DNA from: Actinomadura sp. NBRC 104425
Lineage (GTDB): Bacteria > Actinomycetota > Actinomycetes > Streptosporangiales > Streptosporangiaceae
DNA length: 54,443 bases
Direction: 5' to 3'
Assembly (NCBI RefSeq): GCF_030269545.1
Contig: NZ_BSTN01000036.1
Span: forward strand, 1 to 54,443
Each line of letters starts with the position of its first letter. The stretch's first letter is position 1. Of the stretch, positions 16,681 to 25,277 are shown in pieces. The notes below the pieces were generated by a model. It ran no database searches, was not told where the DNA came from, and saw only the letters and a program-made list of their open reading frames with translations. The position numbers and the translations under genes are program-made.

Positions 16681-17762
16681 TCAGCAGAGCAGCAGGCAGG
16701 CGTCCCAGCAGGTCGCCACGCCCACGGCGGTCAGGGTCGCGCCGGCTGTCCCGTCGAGGAAGCCGGGCGGTTCGTCGGGTGCGGCGGGGGCTTGCCGGTG
16801 CAGGTTCAGCAGCGGCGTGAGGGGGATCGAGGTGAGGGCATCGGCGGCGATCCGGCGTCCGGTCGCCACCAGGCCGCCGGTTCCGTGGCACAGGCCGCGG
16901 CCCGTGAGGCGGTTCAGCTGCGCCCGGTCGCGTACGCTCACGGCAAACGCGGTCTCGGCCTTGCGCTGGCGGCCGATGTCGCCCAGGACGCGGGCGGCGA
17001 GTTGCTGGGCGCGTGCGATGCCGGGAGTTCCTAACACCAGGACGGCCGCTGAGGGCCTGGCTGGCGGGTGTCGTCCCGGCGTACCTCATCGAGCGTGATG
17101 ACCTCCGGCCACCATGCGCCGCCATCGGACTGCCGTTCCCAGTGATCCAGCCACTGGCAGATGCGGGTGATCGCCGCGTGTTGTCCGTCGACCTGGACGC
17201 CGTCGCTCACCGCGAGGGCCAGCAGAGCGAGCGGGCCGGTGATCCCGTGCGCCATCCCATGGTTGCTGTGGCCTCTGCCGGGCCGGTTGCGGTCTCGGCC
17301 GTTTGCACACCACCAGCCGGGGAGCCCGTCAAGGGGTTCGGTGAGCCGGACCAGGTATTCCAGTACGTCGCGGAACAGGGGGAGGTCGCCGATGCGGCGC
17401 ACGGCGACGCCGAGTCCGGTCAGCCCGCGGATCAAGTCGAACTCTGCGTAGGTCGCCGGCCGCTGGCGTTGGTCGATGCGGCGGTGGGCCGCCTGCAGGC
17501 GACGGCGCGTCACCGTCGCGGTCCCCACAGCGGCGACGGCCTGGGCGCGGGTGAGGCCCGGATGGTCGCACGCGGCGAGGACGAACGCCAGGGCCGGAGC
17601 GCCGTAGTAGAGGCTGGCGCCGCCGCCGATGCTGACGCCGCCGGTGACGGCCTCGTCCAGGCTGGCGTACGCCGCCTCCCAGTCACCGGCTTCCAGGTGC
17701 AGCAGGGCGATGCCGACGGCTCCCTCGGCGAGGTTCTGTCGGGCGGTCGTTCTGTCGGTCAT
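16681..17762 (-). pseudogene. lanC: LanC-like cyclase of FxLD cluster 1, frameshifted at the zinc motif
   Basis: The gene starts at ATG 17762, overlapping the LanB stop (ATGA). The first 244 codons follow the LanC fold (EFDLIRGLTGLGVAVRRIGD, HGMAHGITGPLALLALAVSD) and stop right after RPSWC at 17031. The next frame resumes GTPGIARAQQLAARVLGDIG, RGLCHGTGGLV and on to 16681. Adding one base in 'tgttaggaact' would restore WCYGTPGIA, which matches the intact WCYG of the cluster 2 LanC. The shift therefore falls inside the first zinc-ligand motif; the second (LCHG) is in the other frame. If real, no cyclase is made from this copy; if an indel error, the protein is a normal 360-residue LanC. LanC enzymes form lanthionine rings from dehydro-residues and Cys. 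Confidence 0.85.
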
Positions 17763-20551
17763 GACGTCCCCCGGATCAGGTCGGTGTGCGCGACGGCGCG
17801 GGCCAACCGCAGACACTGCTTTTCGGAGGCGGTGTCGACACCGATCGTGCGAGCGTGGTGCAGGTGCAGCAGGTCAGCCAGCACCTGATCGGTGTCCAGG
17901 CCGTCCCGCTCGGCGAGAGCCCGGTACATGGCCAGCGCCCTGGCCAACTCCGCAGCCAACTCCGCGGGCAGGGCTGGGGGGCGGCGGACGTGGGCGAGCT
18001 GGGCCGGCTCCAGGCGCGGGCCGCTGCGGTGCGGCACATGGTCGACGAGCCATCGCAGGCCCGCGCCGCCGGTGAACCCATCAGCGATGGTGATCATCCC
18101 AGCGGCTGTGGCGGCCTGCCGGTCGCCCGACAACCGGCGGACGACGGCGGCCGAGTCGGCGGCGAAGACCGCCTCGGCCGCGGCCAGGGTCGGCCCGCTT
18201 CCATGACGGGTCTCGGGCCGGTAGGTGGCCAGCGTGTAATCGGCCAGCACGCCGTCGTCGTGCAGTCGCTCCGCCCACCGGGCGAGATCAGCGGCGGCGT
18301 CGGCGAAGTGGTCGGCGGTGCGCAGCGGAATCCGTAGCCGCAGGTGGGGCTCCGGGTCGGGGTAGCGCAGGAACCACCAGCCCGCGGGCAGACCGGGGTG
18401 CCCGGCCAGGGAGGCGAGGATGTCCTCGGCGCGGCCGTACAGCCGGGCGTCGAGCCAGCGGGACCGTCCGGGCCGGTGCTGGAGCGTGCAGGCGGGACGG
18501 GCCGGCCGGGGCGGGGGCCGGCGTTGCGGCGGCGTACGGGTGAGGGTGAGCAGGAGTTCGGCCGGTCGGCCACCGAACCACCCGGAGGGTTCGGGCGCTT
18601 CGGTGAGGACGGCGCTGGCGTGCCGGTCCAGGTGGCCGCGCAGCAGCACCAGATGGGCGTCCTCGTCCAGGTCGAGACGCAGCCGCACGTCGCCGTCCCC
18701 GTTGGCGCCGCCGGCGCCGATCAGCACCTCACGCGGCAGCCGCTGCCGTTGGCGGAGCTGCTCCCAGGCGGCCCGCCACTGCGGCCACGTCGCGGTGCGG
18801 CCGGGCAGCGCGGCCTGGGAGATGATCCAGCGGGCCGGGTGCAGGATGGAGCGGCCCCGCCGCACTCGCGGCAGGAACGGCAGACGGCGGGCGTGCCCCC
18901 AGTCGAACCTGGCGCACGGCGCCGCCCACGCCGTCCAGATCTCCGTCAGGAACCGTACGAGCGGCTGCTGCAGGTGCGGCAGCAGCACGCAGTTCAGCAG
19001 CAGCGGTTCGACCGGCCGCCCGGTGGCGGCCGACACCAGCCACAGCCGCTGCCCGTCACCGGCCACCGCCAAGTCGTCCACGGTCCACCTCGGGCCGGGG
19101 TGAGGGTCGTGAAAGTCGCCGACGGGCAGGACCGGCAGCAGCTCGGGGGCGCGGGCGACGGTGGCCAGTCGGGTGTCCAGCGGAGGCCCGGACAGCTGCA
19201 GAATGTCCGCACCCGGCATGGCGGTCGGCAGGCCCGCGTAGACGCCGCGGAAACGCTCCAGCTCCTGGGGGGTGAGCAGGTGCAGGAAGCGCGCGGCCGC
19301 CACCCCGGCGTGGCGGGCGCCGCTGACCACCGTCAGCGTGAACGCGCCCCGGTCGAGGTCTTGCAGGGTTGCGGCGGCCAGGGTGAACCGCAGTTCGGTG
19401 TGCGGGATCGGTGGCCGGTCGTCGCCGCCGCGCAGCCGACCGATCAGTTCGTCATCGAGCACAACTTCGGCGCAGCCGTCCAGCGCGGACCGCTGGGCGA
19501 GTTCGGCCAGCACGGCGTCGCGGGCGGTGAACCCTGCCGTGTCACGACGGGGCGCCCCCCGGTACCCGGCGGGGAACCCCAGGACGTGCAGGACGGTGCG
19601 CAGCGGCACGGCGGCGCCCGGCCCCCACCGGTCGATGAACGCACGATGGTAGGCGGCCCAGCCGGGCAGGTGCGGCGCCACGGCGACCAGCGCGCCGGCC
19701 GCCTCCTGCGCTTCGCAGATCACCGCGGGGGGCAGCGTCACCGAACAGTCGACCCGCAGATCGACCGCGACCTTGTCGCCGGGGTCGGGCAGGGTGATGT
19801 GGCGGGCCAGGTGCGCGGCCGGGTCGGTCACGGTCATCGGCGGCCGGACCGCCGACAGCAACACCCCCGCACGCACCAGCGCGGCCAGCAGCTGCTCGGC
19901 CTCCGCCATGCCGCCCGGCACCACATCGGCCACCCGGGCGGCCGCCTCCCCGAACGCGATCGGGCAGGCGGCCGTCTCGACCGCCACCCGCACCGGGACG
20001 GTCAGGTCGATCTCGACATCCCACACACGGCCGCCCTCGGCGCGGGCGCAGGGCAGCACCCACACCCCGCCGCGGGCGTATCCAAGGGCGTTCGTCATCA
20101 CCGCGACCGTGCGGAGGATCGACACGTCCGCCTCGGCCAGCGCGGTGTGCTCGGCGATGAAGCGGTCGTCGGGGCGGGCCACCGCGTGATGCCGCTCCCC
20201 CCAGCGGACCGCCGCGCGCGGGCCGAACTCGACCGCAGCCACCCCGGCGAAACGGCCGAACGGCGTCGCGCGCGTCGTCCACCTCAGCAGATACCGGATC
20301 GTGGCCTCCACCAGGCGCCGCAACCGGCGTACCCGGATGGCCTGCCCGTCCAGGGCGCGGGTGATCTGGGCGGCCAGGTCGGGAGCGGCGGGCGTGACGG
20401 TGGCCGCGAACCCCGGCAGCGTCCACGCCTGCCGCAGCCATTGCAGCCATTGCTCGGGCCGGTCGGCGGTCAGGTCAGGCCAGGCGGGCAGGACCAGGCC
20501 CTCGGGGTAGGCGGCGGCTCTGACCAATGCCGCACCCGCCGCGTCGAACAT
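17759..20551 (-). CDS. lanB: Full-length lantibiotic dehydratase, FxLD cluster 1
   Basis: The 930-residue protein is a fused LanB. The N-terminal glutamylation domain spans about residues 1-640 (MFDAAGAALVRAAAYPEG start; RYLLRWTTRATPFGRFAGVA, the conserved 'R.tpFGlFaG' motif; PLRTVLHVLGFPAGYRGAPR). The elimination (SpaB_C) domain follows from about 680 to the end (GWWFLRYPDPEPHLRLRIPL, with the RY.dp..HlRlR motif). Together they would dehydrate Ser/Thr of the precursor using glutamyl-tRNA. The MFDAAGAALVRAAA opening aligns with the cluster 2 enzyme and supports this start. The gene is third in a minus-strand operon: methyltransferase, precursor, LanB, LanC, SpaB_C. Confidence 0.93.
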   Translation of the reverse strand: MFDAAGAALVRAAAYPEGLVLPAWPDLTADRPEQWLQWLRQAWTLPGFAATVTPAAPDLAAQITRALDGQAIRVRRLRRLVEATIRYLLRWTTRATPFGRFAGVAAVEFGPRAAVRWGERHHAVARPDDRFIAEHTALAEADVSILRTVAVMTNALGYARGGVWVLPCARAEGGRVWDVEIDLTVPVRVAVETAACPIAFGEAAARVADVVPGGMAEAEQLLAALVRAGVLLSAVRPPMTVTDPAAHLARHITLPDPGDKVAVDLRVDCSVTLPPAVICEAQEAAGALVAVAPHLPGWAAYHRAFIDRWGPGAAVPLRTVLHVLGFPAGYRGAPRRDTAGFTARDAVLAELAQRSALDGCAEVVLDDELIGRLRGGDDRPPIPHTELRFTLAAATLQDLDRGAFTLTVVSGARHAGVAAARFLHLLTPQELERFRGVYAGLPTAMPGADILQLSGPPLDTRLATVARAPELLPVLPVGDFHDPHPGPRWTVDDLAVAGDGQRLWLVSAATGRPVEPLLLNCVLLPHLQQPLVRFLTEIWTAWAAPCARFDWGHARRLPFLPRVRRGRSILHPARWIISQAALPGRTATWPQWRAAWEQLRQRQRLPREVLIGAGGANGDGDVRLRLDLDEDAHLVLLRGHLDRHASAVLTEAPEPSGWFGGRPAELLLTLTRTPPQRRPPPRPARPACTLQHRPGRSRWLDARLYGRAEDILASLAGHPGLPAGWWFLRYPDPEPHLRLRIPLRTADHFADAAADLARWAERLHDDGVLADYTLATYRPETRHGSGPTLAAAEAVFAADSAAVVRRLSGDRQAATAAGMITIADGFTGGAGLRWLVDHVPHRSGPRLEPAQLAHVRRPPALPAELAAELARALAMYRALAERDGLDTDQVLADLLHLHHARTIGVDTASEKQCLRLARAVAHTDLIRGTS

Positions 20552-20654
20552 GCGTCGCTCACCGCCCGGAGGTTGGCAGAAAGGGTTGGGCCGGACCAGG
20601 AGGCCGGGCCCGACCCCACGTACGGGGGCCGGGCCCGGCAGGGTGAAGCGGGTG

Positions 20655-20807
20655 TCAGTAGCCGCCGCCGGCGTCGGCGTTGGTGGTGCAGGCGTTCGAC
20701 CCGGTGTTGCCCGAACCGCAGTCGTCGTCGGTGTTGGTGGCGTACCCGCTCGCCTGCCCGGCGTCGACCAGGCGGACGTTCAGCTCGTAGTCGGTGTCGT
20801 TGTCCAT
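20655..20807 (-). CDS. FxLD-family lanthipeptide precursor, cluster 1
   Basis: The 50-residue peptide begins MDNDTDYELNVRLVDAG; YELNVRLVD is a variant of the FxLD leader motif ('F-x-L-D-V-R-hydrophobic-V'). The core that follows has TDDDCGSGN, SNACTTNADAGGGY with two cysteines (30 and 40) and many Ser/Thr, so at most two (methyl)lanthionine rings can form. An unusually Gly/Asn/Asp-rich tail ends in Tyr. The start ATG shares its A with the methyltransferase TGA (TGATG), and the gene uses the GAGGAGGGA box within the end of that gene. It is too short for most automatic calls but is clearly coupled into the operon. Confidence 0.85.
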   Translation of the reverse strand: MDNDTDYELNVRLVDAGQASGYATNTDDDCGSGNTGSNACTTNADAGGGY

Positions 20808-22063
20808 CACAGGGTTCCCTCCTCGGGATCGGGAGTGAAAGCCAGGACCAGGCGGCTGTGCCGCTTGTCCAGGACCGCCCCCTCCGGCAGGTCGCCGTCG
20901 GGGGTACGCGCCGGGAGGACGTGCAGCACCGGAGCCGGGCTGCCCGCATCCACCCACGCGAGCATGTGCTCGACCAACCGCCCGGCCGCCGCGGCGGCCT
21001 CCGGCCCGTGGGCGTATGCGCCGAGGTCGAACATCCCGCCGGTCCAGCGCAGCGCCGACCGGTAGGAGAATGTGCCCTCATCGAGGGCGGCCGGGGTGCC
21101 GAACCGCCACGCCGGCGCGACGATGCCGGACTGGACGGCCTCTTCCTGCGCCGACAGGACCACGAACTCGGCCACCTCGCGTGTGAGGCGGGCCGGCAGC
21201 CACAGGTCCAGGTCGGCCAGCACGGTGCGGGGCGGCAGGCTCACCCCGGCCCACGCCTCCCGGCGGGGCTGGGTGAGGAGGCCGGCGACCACGGCAGGGT
21301 CGACCTGCTGGCCCTGGTCCAGCCGCAGGTGGACACCATCGGCGATGTCGACGTACCGCATCTCGTGGGCTCCGTCGCCCTGCATGGAGACGAACCCGCA
21401 CAGGCGGTGGCTCTGGCTGACCAGCCGGTCCCCCGAGCGGCGCAGCGCCCACGACCGGGTCATCCCGAACGTGCGCAACGGGACGACGATCACACCGTCG
21501 TCGGTGAGCTGCTCGCGCCACGCGGGCGGGATGTCCCACGCCCCGGCCGTGACGATGATCAGGTCGTAGCGGCGGCCCGGCTCGATCACGTGCTCGGCGT
21601 CCGCGCACACGACGGTGACGCCGTTATAGCCCGCCGCGGCCAGGCACGTGGCCGCCCGATCAGTCACCTCGGGAAGGATGTCGACGGTCGTCACCCGTCC
21701 GGTGGGGCCGACGAGTTCAGCGATCAGTGCTGCGTTGTAGCCGCCGGAGCCGATCTCCAGCACGTCGCGGCCTTCCAGACCGCCGAGCGCGTCCGCCGCC
21801 TGACCGAGCATCTCCGCGATCAGGTACGGCGCCGACACCGAGCTGAGGGTCTCCGGACCGCACCGGATCGTGATCACCGCCTTGTTCGCGTACGCGTCCT
21901 CTACCGGGACGCCCGGGGTGAACACCTCGCGCGGGACGGTCCGCAGCGCCCGCTCCACATCGGCGCGCATCGCCAGGCCCTTGGCCTCGTGGTCGGCGAT
22001 GATCGTGTCGACCAGGGCGTTGCGAAGTTCCTCGGCCCGGCTCGCGGTGTCGACGCTACTCAC
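20807..22063 (-). CDS. FxLD-system methyltransferase (PCMT-like), cluster 1
   Basis: The 418-residue protein starts with the PCMT-type helix region (ALRTVPREVFTPGVPVEDAY). The SAM motif DVLEIGSGGYNAALIAELVG lies at about residues 99-118 and the post-motif segment RYDLIIVTAGAWDIPPAWRE follows. About 200 C-terminal residues are peculiar to the FxLD and related RiPP methyltransferases. Relatives in other lanthipeptides methylate Asp of the modified peptide to give isoaspartate or an aspartimide; the Asp-rich core beside it (TDDDCG) is a natural substrate. It is the first gene of the operon and overlaps the precursor start by one base. Its paralogue at 38759-39982 has the same DIPPAW signature. 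Confidence 0.9.
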   Translation of the reverse strand: MSSVDTASRAEELRNALVDTIIADHEAKGLAMRADVERALRTVPREVFTPGVPVEDAYANKAVITIRCGPETLSSVSAPYLIAEMLGQAADALGGLEGRDVLEIGSGGYNAALIAELVGPTGRVTTVDILPEVTDRAATCLAAAGYNGVTVVCADAEHVIEPGRRYDLIIVTAGAWDIPPAWREQLTDDGVIVVPLRTFGMTRSWALRRSGDRLVSQSHRLCGFVSMQGDGAHEMRYVDIADGVHLRLDQGQQVDPAVVAGLLTQPRREAWAGVSLPPRTVLADLDLWLPARLTREVAEFVVLSAQEEAVQSGIVAPAWRFGTPAALDEGTFSYRSALRWTGGMFDLGAYAHGPEAAAAAGRLVEHMLAWVDAGSPAPVLHVLPARTPDGDLPEGAVLDKRHSRLVLAFTPDPEEGTL

Positions 22064-22184
22064 AAGATGTCCTCCCTGTTCGGCCGACCCGCCGTTGGCG
22101 GGCGGCCCCGATATTCCTCCGGAAACCCCGGCGACGGGGTTGCACTCAGCGATTGATGACCGGTCGATCTCACCGTTCCGGGGG

Positions 22185-22388
22185 TCATGCTGCCCAAACG
22201 GCCGGCCGCGTCGAAACTGAAAAGGCCGACACGCGTTTTGATCCTGGGGGGAACTTCACCCTTGCTGGCGACGGCCTCTTGCGGCGGTTGACCAGGAACT
22301 CGCCGCCGTCGCCCCGGCTGATCAGCGCGAGCGCGCCGACGCGCCTCGCCGGCGGGTCCTTGAACCAGTCACGTTCTTGCTCGGGCAC
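22185..22388 (-). pseudogene. N-terminal fragment resembling a Nudix hydrolase
   Basis: A GTG at 22388 with AGGAAGG upstream starts VPEQERDWFKDPPARRVGAL and continues ALISRGDGGEFLVNRRKRP. This is how many actinomycete Nudix proteins begin, but the sequence then loses the expected W-x-L-P-G-G and Nudix box and stops at 22185. I take it as a truncated copy. The intact Nudix gene of the window is at 29916-30491. Confidence 0.4.
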
Positions 22389-22696
22389 GGCAGCCTTCCT
22401 GGTCCGCGGAGTGAACACCGCCCCGTGCGATCCCGGGGACTGTCGCCGCTCGCCGTCGCCGTGGGGGTGCCGCAGTCGTCCTGTCGCTCGTCGCTGGGGG
22501 CAGGGCGGCACGCACCAGCCGGTGGGACAAGACAGAGACGGGGCCTGTGGCCAGGCTTCTATGAGGTCACCCCGCCACGTCCGGTGAGTGCACACGAGCA
22601 CCTCCCGGCCATGGCCGACACATTCCGTTGAAGACCCGAAGTCAGTCAGGCGCTGGGTCAGACCTCGCCAGGAGGTGCTCATCTACATCATCTCTG

Positions 22697-22939
22697 TCAG
22701 GCGGCGGGCAGATCGAGGTCGCCGAGTTTGGCTCGGTCGATCAGCGCGGTGAAGTCGGCGCGGCTGAGCGCCAGCACGGGGCCTCGGCCGTGCTGCGTGC
22801 TGTCGCGTAGCCCGCGGGCCGAGCCGAGGCGAGCGATCTCCACACAGGTCACATCCCCGGCCTTGTCCGGGCTGCCGCTGTGGCTGCTCTTGCGCCAGCG
22901 AGGGCCGTCGTTCCAGACGCCGTTGAAGTGGTCGGCCAT
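22697..22939 (-). CDS. DUF397-domain protein
   Basis: The 80-residue protein shows the DUF397 pattern: W.DGPRWRKSSHSGSPDKAG, then DVTCVEIARLGSARGLRDST and GPVLALSRADFTALIDRAKLG. ATG at 22939 follows an AGGAAG box. DUF397 proteins are actinomycete-specific partners of XRE-type regulators (BldB/AbaA-like systems in Streptomyces) and usually lie just downstream of the regulator gene. Here no regulator gene is adjacent, so this is an orphan whose partner may be one of the XRE/TPR proteins elsewhere in the window. Its function is unknown beyond that association. Confidence 0.85.
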   Translation of the reverse strand: MADHFNGVWNDGPRWRKSSHSGSPDKAGDVTCVEIARLGSARGLRDSTQHGRGPVLALSRADFTALIDRAKLGDLDLPAA

Positions 22940-23053
22940 TCTTCCTGTTTCTGCTTCCTGCTTTTGGTTGCTTTGTCGTTTCGGTGGGGTGCGCCGTACG
23001 GCCGCGCGGCTCCATTCAGGGGGCAGGTGCGGCCGCCGGCCGTACGACGCCGG

Positions 23054-23090
23054 GCGCACCGCCGCGCTGTGGGGCTGCGCGGCGGTGCGC
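23054..23090 (-). terminator. Hairpin terminator after the DUF574 methyltransferase
   Basis: GCGCACCGCCGCGC (23054-23067) pairs perfectly with GCGCGGCGGTGCGC (23077-23090) around a 9-nt loop. It lies about 115 bases past the methyltransferase stop on the minus strand and is the likely end of the P450 operon. Confidence 0.55.
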
Positions 23091-23205
23091 TTTCCGGGCG
23101 GTCGCGGGGGAGGGCCGCCCGGGGTCTGTCACGGTCCGCTGCGCCCCGCCGGTGCGCGCAGCACGCGCCGCAGCGGGGGCAGGTCGGCGGGTTCGTCGAA
23201 CCGGG

Positions 23206-24009
23206 TCATGTCGCCTCCGTCTGGTCCGTCTTGCCCAGCACCCCGACACCGCACAGGAAAGGCAGTGGCTCGGTGTTGGGCGCCGGAGTGTCGGGCCGCC
23301 AGTCAGTGAGGTGCACCAGCCCGGGCTCGATGAGTTCCAGCCCGTTGAACAGGGCGCTGATTTGTTCGCGGGTGCGGACTTCGGCGTCTGCGGCTTGATA
23401 CTTGGCCGCGGCCCTCGTCGTCTGCGGGGTCCGTAGACCGTGCGAGATCACGATGTGGCTGCCGGGCACCAGCCGGTCCCTGATCTCGCGCACGATCCGG
23501 TACGGCTCCTGGCCGGGCACGAAGTGCAGGACGCTGACGAGCAGCACGGCGACGGGCCGGGTGAAGTCCAGAAGGCCCGTGACGTCGGGATGGTCGAAGA
23601 CCGCGCGAGGGTCGCGTAGATCGGCCTCGACCATCACGGTGTTCGTCCCGCTCGCCAGGAGCGCCCGCCCGTGGGCCAGGACGACCGGGTCGTTGTCGAC
23701 GTAGGCCACCCGGGCCTGGGGGTTGGCGGCCTGGGCGATCTCGTGAGTGTTGCTGGCTGTCGGGAGCCCGGCGCCCAGGTCCAGGAACTGGGTGACACCG
23801 GCCGTTGCCAGGTGGCCGACCGCGCGTCGGTGGAAGTCGCGGTTCTGCCGGGCGATCAGCGGCAGTTCAGGCACCACCGCCTCCAGGCTTTCCGCCTCCC
23901 GCCGGTCGACCGCGTAGTTGTCCTTGCCGCCGAGCCAGTGGTCATAGATGCGGGCGATGCTGGGCCTGCTGGGGGCGACGTTGGGGGGCGGCTGCTCAGC
24001 GGTCGTCAT
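23206..24009 (-). CDS. SAM-dependent methyltransferase of the DUF574 (Methyltransf_19) family
   Basis: The 267-residue product has the DUF574 signature: PSIARIYDHWLGGKDNYAVD near residue 15, then RDFHRRAVGHLATAGVTQFL, the SAM site LDLGAGLPTASNTHE and YVDNDPVVLAHGRALL. The 'YDy.LGG..Nf..D' and 'FLDiGtGLPT..N.HevAq' motifs are characteristic of this large actinomycete family, whose substrates are mostly unknown. The ATG at 24009 overlaps the stop of the P450 gene (ATGA), so they are translationally coupled. It ends the minus-strand operon P450-like, P450, methyltransferase and may alkylate the P450 product, but that is inference. Confidence 0.92.
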   Translation of the reverse strand: MTTAEQPPPNVAPSRPSIARIYDHWLGGKDNYAVDRREAESLEAVVPELPLIARQNRDFHRRAVGHLATAGVTQFLDLGAGLPTASNTHEIAQAANPQARVAYVDNDPVVLAHGRALLASGTNTVMVEADLRDPRAVFDHPDVTGLLDFTRPVAVLLVSVLHFVPGQEPYRIVREIRDRLVPGSHIVISHGLRTPQTTRAAAKYQAADAEVRTREQISALFNGLELIEPGLVHLTDWRPDTPAPNTEPLPFLCGVGVLGKTDQTEAT

Positions 24010-25277
24010 CGTCGGTGTGCCTTCTTCGCACGCGCGGTCTTCGCGCGGTTGATGCGGGTCAGGTGAACGGGCAGTGCCTTGGTCCCGCAGGCGACCAGCG
24101 ACGGCAGCGGTTCCAGTTCGCCGGGCTTCACCGTCAGGGCCACGTTGAAGCGGTCGAACAGGGCCTCTAGGGCGATGCGGGCTTCCAGCCGGGCCAGCGA
24201 GGCGCCGAGGCAGAAATGCGGGCCGTGCCCGAACGCCAGGTGCGCGCCGAGGGGGCGTCGGAAGTCGAAGACGTCGGCGTCGGTTCCGTAGCGGGCAGGG
24301 TCGCGGTTGGCCGCGCCGTAGCACAACAGCAGGGCCTCGCCGGCGGGAATGGTGACGTCGGCGATCGTGACCGGGGCGGTGGTGTAGCGCAGGGGCAGCG
24401 CGGCGATCGGGGAGGCCCAGCGCAGAGTCTCCTCCACCACCTCCTCCCACACGCCCCAGTCGTCCAGCTGCAGCCCTCGCAGGAGGGTGTACTGCGTCGG
24501 GTGGGTGAGCAGCCCGCGCACGGCGTTGGTGATGAGATTGACGGTGGTCTCGTGGCCGGCGCCGACCAGCAGCACCAGCGTGTCGACGAGCTCGGCGTCG
24601 CTGAGCCCGCTGTGGGCGTCGTTGGCCAGGGCGCTGGCCAGGTCGTCACCCGGGGTGCGCCGTTTGGCGGCGACCAGGTCGGCGACCGCAGCCCGCAGCT
24701 CGGCGAACGCCGCGGCGTGGTCAACGCCGGGCCGCCCCTGGTCGAAGGCGGTGTCGCACAGCCGCTGCATGTGGGGCCGGTCGGGCTCGGGGACGCCGAA
24801 CAGCTCGCAGATCACCTGCAGCGGCAGCGGCAGGGCGAACTGTGCTTTCAGGTCGATGGGCTGGCCGTCGGCGGCGTGCTCGGCGAGCTGGTCGAGCAGT
24901 TCGCCGACGATGGCGGTGATGCGGGGGCGCATCGCGTCCACCCGCTTGGGGTGGAAGGCTCGTTTCACCGGGTCGCGCAGGCGCCGATGGTCGGGGCCGT
25001 CAGCAGTGAACATGTTGCGGGGCGCGACCCAGGAGATCAGCGGCCAGTCCCGGGGGATCTGCCCGGTCGTCCAGGCGTGCCAGTTCCGCGGGTCCTTGCT
25101 GATGGTGGAGTCGGCCAGCACCGCTCTGACGGCGCGGTGGCTGATCATCGCCCACGCCGGGACGTCCCCCGGGAGCGCGATCCGAACAACCGGGCCCATG
25201 CGCCGGAGCCGCGCGGCGATGGAGCCGTCGAGGTCGGAGCGGGCCGGGAGTTCCCAAAGGGCTGGGGCTGCTGCCAT
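24006..25277 (-). CDS. Cytochrome P450 (complete catalytic motifs; CYP154-like)
   Basis: The 423-residue protein has all P450 hallmarks. These are the I-helix LLVGAGHETTVNLIT with the acid-alcohol-like E-T-T, the K-helix EETLRW (ExxR), the PERF-like region DADVFDFRRP and the heme loop LAFGHGPHFCLGASLA with the axial Cys near residue 356. It is a soluble bacterial type using ferredoxin-delivered electrons; no redox partner is encoded here. ATG at 25277 follows GAAAGG. It overlaps the 3' end of the upstream P450-like gene by 133 bases and the methyltransferase by four. Pairing of a normal P450 with an ExxR-less one recalls the CYP154/CYP157 pairs of Streptomyces conservons. The substrate is unknown. 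Confidence 0.93.
   Translation of the reverse strand: MAAAPALWELPARSDLDGSIAARLRRMGPVVRIALPGDVPAWAMISHRAVRAVLADSTISKDPRNWHAWTTGQIPRDWPLISWVAPRNMFTADGPDHRRLRDPVKRAFHPKRVDAMRPRITAIVGELLDQLAEHAADGQPIDLKAQFALPLPLQVICELFGVPEPDRPHMQRLCDTAFDQGRPGVDHAAAFAELRAAVADLVAAKRRTPGDDLASALANDAHSGLSDAELVDTLVLLVGAGHETTVNLITNAVRGLLTHPTQYTLLRGLQLDDWGVWEEVVEETLRWASPIAALPLRYTTAPVTIADVTIPAGEALLLCYGAANRDPARYGTDADVFDFRRPLGAHLAFGHGPHFCLGASLARLEARIALEALFDRFNVALTVKPGELEPLPSLVACGTKALPVHLTRINRAKTARAKKAHRR

Noticed and set aside
18344..22156. A very long plus-strand open frame (over 1,200 codons) opposite cluster 1
   Set aside because: It is the mirror of the LanB and methyltransferase genes in high-GC DNA, Arg/Gly/Pro-rich, with no domain and no ribosome-binding site.
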